DNA from: Pseudomicrostroma phylloplanum
Taxonomy: Eukaryota > Basidiomycota > Exobasidiomycetes > Microstromatales
Assembly (NCBI GenBank): GCA_039545275.1
Contig: BCHS01000015.1
Location: 130,764 to 194,763, forward strand
DNA length: 64,000 bases
Reading direction: 5' to 3'
The position numbers were made by a program, and so were the translations under genes. Within the stretch, counting starts at the first letter, position 1, and each line of letters starts with the position of its first letter. Below the pieces are notes generated by a model. It had not been told where the DNA came from. It searched no databases and saw only the letters and a list, made by a program, of their open reading frames with translations. Positions 55,612 through 64,000 of the stretch are shown one piece after another.

Positions 55612-58600
55612 TCAGGACTTTGACAGGCTGCTGGACATGTCCTGCTTCCTCGCATAGTCGTCCCAGATGCGTACCAGCTCAGCGCCCGTCTCGACGGCAA
55701 GCTCGGTGCCGTCTCGACCGACACGTACGCTCTTGTTTTCGTTCCAAGGGTTCCTGAGATGCTTCACCGCCCCAAAGGGCAAGGGCACCGTCTGCAGCCA
55801 CTCGATGGTGAAAGGGTGAGCGGGCGACGGAGGACTAGCTTTGCCGCTCGGGGAAGTAGATGAAGCTGACAGCCCCTTTGCACCCTCTCCCTCGCCTGGC
55901 GCGTCAGGAAAGTGTCTATCAGCTTCATCAAGGGTCCTCTGCAGTCTCGCCACCTTTTCCTGGGAGTCAATTTGATCCAAGCGCAGATTGTGAATCAGGG
56001 ATCGAGTAATGTGCTGCTCAGCAGCTCGAGACTCCTTGGTAGGAGAACTTGAAGACTCCAGCGCCCTGTCAATGTCGTCCAGGAAATCAGCAGATTGAGA
56101 GGAGGTGCTGAGCGCATCTCCAGAAGGTCTACGGTGGGGGGACTTCGGAGACAGAGTATCTCTTTGAGAGCCTACAGACTCATCTGCAGGCAAGTTAGGA
56201 TTGCCATGAGCTGGCGTAGATGCTTCTGGCTCATCGCTGTCCTTCCTCTGTTTGCCACGAGCCTTCAGTCTATGGTTGTTCGAGCTGTCAGAATATACGA
56301 CGCCTCCACCGCCGGAGCTGCCGACTGAATCATCCTCGACACCATCGGCCGACGAGGTCTTACGAGCAGGTGCTCCTGGCCTAGGCGACCAGGTTCGTGA
56401 GAGCGGCTCCTCCACTTCATCCGCTACCGAGTCGACATCTGAAGCTGGTGTCTCAGCTTGGGCCGCCGGCGTCTTTGCATCTGAAGCTGGAGTCTCTACT
56501 TCTTCGGCTGGCGTCAGGTTTGCAGGAGAATCCTGGACTAGAGCCGCCGGGGGCGGGAATGTACCCATTGAAGAATGAGAACCCCCAGATGAAGACGATT
56601 CCTGCTGCTTCGAATTTGAAGCAATGCCACCGGTCATCTTTGCGTAGCCGTAGAACCGCCCGCTCTGGTTGGCCGAGAAGAAGAGGTACACCACCTCGCT
56701 GTGGCGGAAAGCCTGATCCAAGAAAGGCTCATTGTGAGGCTGTGTAGTCCAGAACTTCGTCTCCACGGCTTGATCGAGGTCCCCTACATTGTGGCTCTTG
56801 AGATGAAAGTAGCGCTTGGAGAAGGCAGGATGACTCAAGACGTCTGAGTTGGTGCTGGCATAAGAGGGGTCAGATGCCGACTGCGTCTGGACAGAAGCAG
56901 TCCTCTCGAAGTTGGAAGATTGTACAGCTGGCGGTGGACGAGTACCAGAGCGCGGCGTTGCAGTCCCCGAGGAGGCTTCGGCCGATCTCGGCTCTGATAG
57001 CAGTCGCTCGTGAGGGTAAGGCAGACCGCTGGAAGCCTGACCGGCAGATCTGGTAGTCGATTGAGACTTTGAAGTGGAGGCCGGATCGGTGCGATGGGAT
57101 GTTTCGAGCCTCCTGTTGTGCTCCTTGAGCCACGCGACATGAATACCTTTTCCACGTTGGCCGGCCACGCCAGCGGCGGCTTCTTCATCCTTCTTCCTTA
57201 TGCGACAGACCAATTTGGGGCATCGGGCATCATGCGGACGAAGCGGTTTCCCGTGGAAGAACTCCACAGAACGAGTTAGGTAATCCGGCGTAGTATAATT
57301 GACAAAGGCGCAATTCGACCTCGCGATGATGAAGATGGAGATGATACCATAAGGCCAGCGTTCTTGCTCAACCTCCGAATCTTGCGGAGGAGGGAGAGCA
57401 GGCAGGGTCGAGAAGATCGACCACAGCTCCTCCTGGGTTGCATCGTTGGGTACGTTACCCACCCACATGACGTGCTCAGAGCGGATTTCGCTCGACCTGT
57501 GCTCACCGCGCCTGTTTGGAGGTGATACAGTCGATGATGGCCGACGCTGAGTTCGCATGTTCATTATGTGCTGTTGCTGGGGAGAGGCGCCAGGACTCAG
57601 GACGCCAGCGTATGGAATGGAGGGGGGAGCTTGGACCCCGACAGAAGGCTCCGGCATGTCTTCGATGCCACTCGCTCGACGTTGATGGCTCGTGACCTCT
57701 GCGTTTCCGCCATAGGCGGCGCTACCGCTGGCATGCCAGGATGCATAGTCTGCTGCTGCTGGTGGGTGGACTACGCCATAACCTGCATGGAATTGACCCT
57801 CGCCAAAGTATGCCGGATATTGCTGACCATACATCAGGATAGGGGGGACACCCACTCCCGTCGTTTGCAATCCATGAGACTGCTGAGCTTGAGGACCCGG
57901 ATTGCCGGCTGTTGAATTAGCGTAATAGGCGGGGTAGGTTGGATAAGCCTACAAGTGGGAATGAGTACAGAGCCAGTAAGTATAGCGCCCTTGGTCGCTG
58001 GCGCACAGGCTGTCCGCATGTGTACTCACAGTGAAACCATAGTATGCTGGTGTCTGCTCCTGCAGCGGCGTAGGGAAGGCATTGGCCGTGACGGAGCCCG
58101 GACCCTGCAATGCAGCACCATGGGTCGTGCCAGCATCACTTGCTGTATGCTGTGGTATGCCTCCTGGCATTGCCGAGGTCACTGCTTGCGTTGGGCGCGC
58201 CTCGGGATACGTACTCATCGATGCACCTGTAGCTAAATAAGTCTGCAGGCCTTGACCAGCAGCAGAGTACAGGGTATCTCCAGACAGAGGAGGCACAGAG
58301 TGTGCCAGAGGTGCAGCGCCTGGTCGCAGGTCAGGGCCTACCATACCAGGACGATAAATCGGCTGTTGCTGTTGTTGGCCTTGCCTCCCTCCTTGCGGAT
58401 CTTGTCGATGAGTGTTGTTTCGCTCCAAGGGCTGTGGTTGGCCTGGTGTCTGGTAAGACTGTGCATCTTGTCCGGGCGCAGAGGCCATGGTAGCCGCGAA
58501 GGGCGTCGCAATAGAGGCGGGTATGATGGGGTTACCAGAGGTGAAAGGGGCACGTATCCGGGGGGGAGGGGGTTGCGATGGAATGGCGGGGTGATACGAG

Positions 58601-59419
58601 GTGGCCTGCTGATGCTGATGTGGATGTAGTGGTCGAGAATCGGAGCTTCGCCTGCTTCCCCGGCGCTGCTGTGGTATCCGTTGGCTCAGCGTAGGGTTGT
58701 TGCGGGAGCGTGGTGAATAGGACCGGCTTGGGGGCAATGGATGTCGCTTAGAGGCGCCCTGGGTGCGGCTGGACGTTATATCCGAGGTGGGCACTACCAA
58801 GGAGGAGAGAAGGGGTAAGGTACGCAAGGGAAAGTGTGGCACAAGAGTCAGCAAGGGGCGAAGAAGAAAGGAGCAACAGAGCCAGCGAGGCCAGCCTGAA
58901 GGGCGACTACACCCTCGAGTGTGCGAGGAGCGAGGCAAGGCAGGAGCTGCGATGGGAAGCAGACGGTCGCAGTGCTCTGCTAAGCTGCTCAGGCTGCCTA
59001 CCTACCCACCCACCCACCCACGACCCACCGCCCGCCTCCCTTGTCTCCGTCTGATACATACGCCCTCGCCTCGTCGCTGATGGCAACTTTACAGTTACAC
59101 CCCGTCGCCTCGCCCCTGGCTTGCCAATCTGCCCTGAGTGGCGGCGCCGAAACCAATCTCGTGCCTGAAGCGCCAATGACGGCTGCAGCGGCGGGCAGCG
59201 GCATGAGCAGCGGCATTCCCCTTGTTCCGACCACTTGAAGCCTTTGCTCCCAGGACTAGCCACCGAATCGGTCACATCATATCCGCTCAACTCACCTTTG
59301 TCACCTTGGCCGAGATCAGGTAAGACATCTATTCCCTCGGGTCTCGACGACGGACCGATAGGCTCAGTATCGGACCCTTGACGTGCCCGCGACGCGGCCT
59401 CGGGGCGTTCGCGAGGCAT
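55612..59419 (-). CDS. RRM plus YTH-domain RNA-binding protein (m6A-reader type), YTH domain split by an insert
   Basis: Exons in transcript order are 59419-59296, 58793-58030 and 57948-55612 (1074 aa); intron 1 is 502 nt, intron 2 is 81 nt. Both donors are GTGAGT. A Gln/Pro/Tyr-rich N-terminus leads to an RRM at about 455-550 (EHVMWVGNVPNDATQEELW ... NCAFVNYTTPDYLTRSVEFF). The YTH domain starts at about 675 (RYFHLKSHNVGDLDQAV, then FWTTQPHNEPFLDQAF, FFSANQSGRFYGYAKMTG). It resumes only at about 1008 (FTIEWLQTVPLPF, HLRNPWNENKSVRVGRDGTE). Trp696 and Trp1013 occupy the positions of the first two aromatic-cage residues that hold N6-methyladenosine. NPWNE resembles the YTHDC1 branch. The insert of about 270 residues is acidic and Ser/Pro-rich. 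m6A binding and a nuclear role are inferred; the first exon is supported by splice phase only. Confidence 0.85.
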
Positions 59420-60818
59420 GCTTGGGAAGATGAAGTAGAAGTGGTACGATACGAAGACAAAGGCTTTACCAAGTGAAGGCGAAAGCTCTGAAAAGAAGGC
59501 GCAGATCCCCTTCCTGCTATAAAGCAAAGGCAGCAAGAGAGACCCGGAAGAAGGGGAAACAGGAACCAATACGTTGTCGGACGAGTTGCAACATCAAAGA
59601 TGTGCGCGACGAGGGTCAGAAGATTGCTCGAAGCTCCAAGGTGTGAGACGGTCCCAGAGCACGGGCGTGAATCGCGGAGAGAGTCGAGGTTCGAAAGCAG
59701 TGTGAAGGTAGCAAGGGTCTCTTAGAGGCAATTTGGAAAGGGAAGGAACCACGGTCCACGGACGTGGGGATGATGATGATGCCTTGTGCCCGAAGATTCA
59801 GACCTCACGGGAATCAGTCCACTAGCGAGCGGGCGGCAGTAAGAAAGGGCCGGTTATCAGCGACTATTGTCGAGGGCAGCGCAGAAATCAGAAGAGCTGC
59901 CCTGGAAGACCAATGGCTGAATGAGAATGGCGGGCCTTTTTGGTCCTCTGCAGCGAGCCGACCTTCCCACGAATCTCTCCAGAGGGGGGAGCCAAGTGTG
60001 TTACGACGTCGGCATTTGAGCTGCTTGACGGGTAGGCACTGCAGTGAGGCCCAAAGGAGGCGTCGAGGGCGTGACAGAAGTGAATTAGTGCCTTCGGAGG
60101 GGGCTGCAAGCGCAGTTTATTGTGGCCCAGAAAAAGGGCCGATTCGTCTCCCGCTCGCTTCCACAAGCCAGTCGTCTACCTCTGCCGTTTGTAGCAACGG
60201 CGGGCCTTACAGACTACGGCCGGCAGAGCACGCAAGCAGGCGTTTGCTAGGCAGCTCGATGAAAAGATGGCGTCAAATGTGTCGAGGTCCCGGTAAAGCC
60301 TTGACTAAGCAAGCCATGACGACACGGCGCATCCGGAGACCCCGGTATGATCAGAAGTCCTAAGATACTAGCACGAGGCTGGGAGCGCAACGCCCGCCAC
60401 CTACTCAGACCTTGGTCCGCGGGGAGTGCAGCTAAGCTTGTGAGCCCTCGACGGGAGGGGCGGCAGGCGTCGAACGACGGAGCCGATCTTGCCGCCTGTC
60501 AATCAGCAAAAGACCACCCTTCTCTCGTGATACGAGAAGGAGCCGCCAAGGCAGGAGCAGGCTGCAGAGCTACACGACACCACGGCCGTTGTATACCGAC
60601 CCAGGAGTTGAATTTGAAATTGTCCTCAGATATTGGGGTAGCGAGCGTCCCGAAGTTGCGTGGCGCTGGCCAGACACGCTCTCCACCCGGTAGGTCATCA
60701 ATCTATTTGATGCTCAGTGATTTCCTTCAGTGCAGAAAAAGGTATTGGTTCACGGTCGACCCCCATACGCGCCCTCTGGCTCCATGCTCAAGAGTACCAC
60801 CACCACTGCTCCGCCTGC
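59420..60818. other. Intergenic between the YTH gene and the thioredoxin-fold gene
   Basis: This 1.4-kb interval contains no supported gene. A 199-codon open frame on the + strand (59764-60363) has no domain and an amino-acid composition typical of non-coding GC-rich DNA. The stretch should carry the YTH promoter and the 3' UTR of the gene at 60819-61667. Confidence 0.45.
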
Positions 60819-61667
60819 TCACAATGACTTCGCCGCCTCGACATAGTCGCACACGTCTCCAGCATCCTGAGCCACCTTGACCCACGTGACCTTCCCACTG
60901 GTATCCACAGCCAGTCCTCCGCTGTTCTGCCATCGCCAGCTGCCGCCTCCTGTGGTGGTGTTGACGATGCCTTCCTTCTTGCGTTCCAGGAGCGAGTTGA
61001 TCATAGAGCGGGAGAAGAGGCCAGACCAGGGGAGAACGCCGATGCCGAAGTTGGCCTGCAGACGAGGGCGAAGGGAGGGAGAGCAAGGACAGAAGGTTAG
61101 TGTGAGCCTCTTCCTAGGCTTCGAGGCTTGTTGTGTCCCTGGATGCTTACATAGACGTCCCGCTCAGGGTCGGCCACGAGCTTTGCCTTAGGGAGTAGCT
61201 TTGGTCCACTGCAGGGTGTAGCCGCACCCTGTCAGCCTGCGTTTCGTCTGGCACGCGAAATCACTCCAGTCTCTCGCCACTTACTCGATCCTGCCCCACC
61301 ATCCCTTGGTCACCTCTTCGCTGGAGTGCTGCACGACCACAATCTGCACCTCGGGCTTCTCCTTGGCCACCTGAGAGAGCAGTCGCACCTCCTTTTCCGC
61401 AAACGGACATCCTGTAGCAGACCAAGACAGCACATGTAGGTGCATGTATCAGCATTTTGCCTGCAGCTGTCATTCAGCGAATCAATTCTACGTCTGCTCA
61501 CCACAGTGTCGAACAAAGGCGATCAGGGTCCCTGCACCCTGGTCGTAGGACGTACCCGCCGAAGCGGGCAAAGCAGGCGCCTTGTCGCCCACCTGTGGCA
61601 GCTCCGCCGTCTTGGGACTGGCGCGCGGCAGCAACGACTGGATATCAATTGGGAGGTAGGCTGTCAT
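60819..61667 (-). CDS. AhpC/TSA-2 (PRXL2/AAED1-like) thioredoxin-fold protein
   Basis: Four exons in transcript order: 61667-61502, 61411-61285, 61208-61151 and 61055-60819 (195 aa). Donors are GTGAGC, GTAAGT and GTAAGC, unlike the other genes here. The product starts MTAYLPIDIQSLLPRA. It carries the motif FVRHCGCPFAEKEVRLL across the first junction, a strand-helix VQIVVVQHSS, LVADPERDVYANFGIG across the third junction, and ends VTWVKVAQDAGDVCDYVEAA. This is the peroxiredoxin-like AhpC-TSA_2 family, a thioredoxin fold with Cys near the N-terminus of the first helix. A redox role is likely, but the substrate is unknown. The length fits a compact single-domain member. The gene is easy to miss because no single frame exceeds about 80 codons. 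Confidence 0.88.
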
Positions 61668-62291
61668 TATTTCTGTTCAGGCTGCAGCTTCAGGTATTCA
61701 ATGGTGTACGGCAAAATCTGTGCAGCTCTACGGGCGGGGTATTCGGAAAGGCGAAGATTGTAGACCGGCGTCTGGAGGGGCCCTTGTGGAGGTATCTTGA
61801 GTCGGAGCCGAGCTCGCTCACCGCGCTGCGCTTGGACCCTCCGTCTCAACCGAACGGCGCCACGAGGCGCCGTAAGTGGTACCGGTGTTTGGAGGGGAGC
61901 GAGATCCGAGGCAGCGGAAGAGGCCGGTCGAGGTGCATACGTACGGGAACAATCGCGAGGGCGCCGCCCGGTATCTGGAGTCTGGAGCGAGGAAGACCGG
62001 GCACCCTCGGCTAGTCCTGCTGGCACGGGACTGGTCTGCACCCTTGGCTTGCGCAGTCTGGATTACACGAGCAGAGTACAACTTAGCACATCATACCAAA
62101 AGTGCCCAAGGTTTCCATCGGAGACCCGGAGTGGTGTCTGACAAAGGTACACACTTTGAGCGTAAGCCAACCGGCGTGGAAGGCATGCGAGGCCTCGCCC
62201 ATCCTCCTCGCTGCGAGTGATCGGGGTGATCGAGATGATCGAGAATAGTCGAGTTCCAGATTGACATCGGAGTGGCGGCGTTCTCGCCAAA

Positions 62292-62332
<41 letters not shown>
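62292..62332 (+). repeat. Homopolymer of 41 consecutive G
   Basis: An unbroken run of 41 guanines, flanked by CCAAA and CGGAATTC. It could form G-quadruplexes. The length may be an assembly or sequencing estimate rather than exact. Confidence 0.95.
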
Positions 62333-62772
62333 CGGAATTCAGAGAGGTTCGAGGAGTAAGGGTTCAAAGTTTACAAGGGGCTAAGCGGTGGCGTCTTTTG
62401 AACAGGCCCGCCCAGCCAGCTCGGGGGTGGAGCGGAGACGAGACGCCCAGACGCCGAAAAGTGGGTGTCAAGCCAGAGCGGTCCAAAGAAGATCCAGAGG
62501 CATGGGAACCCCCAAAGACGCCGACAGCGGGGGGCAGCGGGTGGGGCGGCGGCCTCTTGCTCCACGAGCGGCAGAGCCTTTCGTATCTTTTGTTTCCCAC
62601 TGTACCCATACGCCGGCAGCCAGGAGCTAAATGCGCCCACCGGCTGAGGGAGAGCAAGGGACATGAGCCTAGTGAGCCCAGAAAAGCAATAGCGACGTAA
62701 AAGCTACGCCCTCGTCTAACGGCTTGCATGGCAGCAGCTGCGAGGGGTAAGCCCGGGAGGTGTAGTTCAGCC

Positions 62773-62788
62773 AGCTAGCTAGCTAGCT
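62773..62788. repeat. (AGCT)4 palindromic tetranucleotide run
   Basis: Four perfect AGCT units. The array is its own reverse complement and could extrude as a small cruciform. Confidence 0.9.
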
Positions 62789-63249
62789 CTGCTCAAGGAA
62801 CATCTCGAGAGCGGCGTTCGCTTTGGCAGTGGGCGCAAGGCCAAGGCTGAAGTTGGTGGACCCAGGCGGTTGCGCTGGCTGGCCCTTGTGAAATCGCCCT
62901 CTGCATCACCACTCTGGCTAGGGGGGCTGGATTCCGCCTCCCGCGCCCGCCGCACGCCTTCTGGTTCCCTTGACCCCTTTTCCGCGCCTGCGCCCTCGCC
63001 GCCCTCGCCTTGAGCCTGCTTCCGCACAAGCTTCCCCGTTGGCGTGCAACTTGAGCGGGGCTGATGCTGCGCCCAGGATACGACTGATGTATCGTACGCC
63101 CACGTCTGTGTTCACTGCAGAAGATACATTCCAAGGGACACGCACGACACTCGTTGCACAGCATCTACCTGATATGACACAAGGTAAGAGGGGGGGACGA
63201 CGCCAGGGTCCCGCTTGAGCGGAAGGAAGAGGCTTCTTTCAGGCGCCGA

Positions 63250-63266
63250 GGCGGGGCGGGGCGGGG
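63250..63266 (+). repeat. G-rich tract with three GGGG runs
   Basis: GGCGGGGCGGGGCGGGG: three G4 runs and one GG separated by single C, a possible compact G-quadruplex or GC-box-like element. Confidence 0.75.
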
Positions 63267-64000
63267 AAGAAGGCGAGGCACGTCAAAAACCTTGGCGGAC
63301 AGGCAGCAGCAGCGCGGAATTCGGCGATATAAGCGACGCCACTCTTCCGCCTCTTGGACGTTGCCGGAAAGCTTCTTGGGACCAACAAGCAAGGGCCAGA
63401 CAAAGAAGGGGCGACCAGTGTACCCAAGCATCGCCCGGCATGGATTAGCATGCGCCTGGGGTGGCAAGGCAAGTGAGAACGGAGAGACAAAGGATTGGGC
63501 GGGGCATGTGATGAGTATGGTTACAGCACTCTGCTCTACGTGCCTCGATTGGTTCATGGCACGCCGGGGAGTGGAACAGGGGGATGCCGCCGTACCGGGG
63601 AAAGAAGGCACAGGTCCGGTTCCCATCACCGACAATCTGCTGCTGTTCTCCGTTTGACGCCCTCGATCGATTCTGAACGGGCCCAGATGTCATTCACTTT
63701 CCTCGGCAGAGCATAGGCCACCGCCTAATCTGGGCGTCCAGACGCATCACACCGGTCCACCTGTGTGTGCGGCCGATACAAGCAAGCAAGCAAAAAAGCA
63801 ACGACCCACCTAAAGGGGCCTCGCCGCTCCCGGCGCCCTTGCCGCCGCCGCCGCCTTTACTCTCATTCGCCACACCAGGGTAACCTACTCTTGACCTCGA
63901 CCTCGCTGCCGACGCCGTCTACTTGTCCGTTGCTTGGCTTTCACCTCGGCCGGCCTTTGTTCCTCCCTTCCCCTTTCCTCTGCACCATCGGCACCTCAGG

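Larger units (their letters stand above)
61668..64000. other. Gene-poor right end with poly(G), (AGCT)n and G-rich tracts
   Basis: No gene can be supported in 2.3 kb. Open frames reach about 185 codons but show no domain, and several are created by the poly(G) run. The last 170 bp (GCCGCCGCCGCCGCC near 63840, then CT-rich sequence) resembles a promoter or 5' UTR for a + strand gene beyond the edge; that is a guess. Confidence 0.45.

Noticed and set aside
59764..60363. 199-codon open frame on the + strand
   Set aside because: It has no recognisable motif, a composition unlike the confirmed genes, and no splice partners.
62083..62367. Proline-rich minus-strand frame
   Set aside because: The Pro run is simply the complement of the poly(G) tract.
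62751..62830. GTAGTTCAGCC resembling a tRNA D-arm start
   Set aside because: It runs into an (AGCT)n repeat, and no B box or acceptor stem is present.
1..64000. Prokaryotic-type systems (CRISPR, operons, defence islands) and transposons
   Set aside because: All supported genes are eukaryotic with spliceosomal introns. No spaced direct-repeat array, transposase, reverse transcriptase or long terminal repeats were seen.

Overview
This is nuclear DNA of a fungus. Protein-coding genes lie on both strands, each with 0-4 short spliceosomal introns. All proposed introns are 71-119 nt except one of 502 nt. Donors are overwhelmingly GTGAGT. Fungal markers include MMM1, an Ecl1-domain protein, UBP2, DUF726 and DUF3712 proteins, and an EF-hand NADH dehydrogenase. 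GC-rich composition, few introns and very long Ser/Pro/Ala/Gln-rich tails suggest a basidiomycete, probably Ustilaginomycotina; that placement is inference. I see no prokaryotic-type operon, CRISPR array, rRNA, convincing tRNA or recognisable transposon.

Layout. 1-2747 (-): 5' part of a mitochondrial RNase II-family exoribonuclease (DSS1/cyt-4), divergent from MMM1 (3093-5234, +). Next on + come a DCAF6/8-type WD40 protein (5554-8392), a DUF726 alpha/beta-hydrolase membrane protein (8800-11804), a GRAM-TBC-EF-hand Rab-GAP of the Gyp2 class (12187-14867), a Ser/Pro-rich protein (15867-17049) and a homeodomain protein (18165-19968). UBP2 deubiquitinase (20315-24729, -) converges on the homeobox gene and diverges from a Mediator Med22-like gene (25057-26133, +). 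MPP10, an 18S rRNA processing factor (26303-29312, -), diverges from a DENN-domain protein (30291-34476, +). A 2.7-kb gene-free stretch precedes a 1413-aa Ecl1-domain protein (37219-41460, +). Then follow, on the - strand, an external NADH dehydrogenase with EF hands (42116-44555), a 2696-aa single-exon DUF3712 membrane protein (45125-53215), an RRM+YTH RNA-binding protein (55612-59419) and an AhpC/TSA-like thioredoxin-fold protein (60819-61667). The last 2.3 kb has no gene I can support and holds a 41-nt poly(G) run.

The genes are mostly unrelated housekeeping and regulatory genes. DSS1, MMM1 and the NADH dehydrogenase act in or on mitochondria. The Rab-GAP, DENN and DUF726 proteins point to membrane traffic. 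MPP10, YTH, Med22-like and the homeodomain protein act in RNA or transcription. The most unusual items are the triplicated DUF3712 giant with a dibasic-rich linker, the YTH domain split by an insertion of about 270 residues, the UBP2 and Rab-GAP terminal exons hidden behind donors that read as a stop if unspliced, and the splice-donor uniformity. Exon coordinates come from reading splice sites and frame continuity by eye; no alignment was run.
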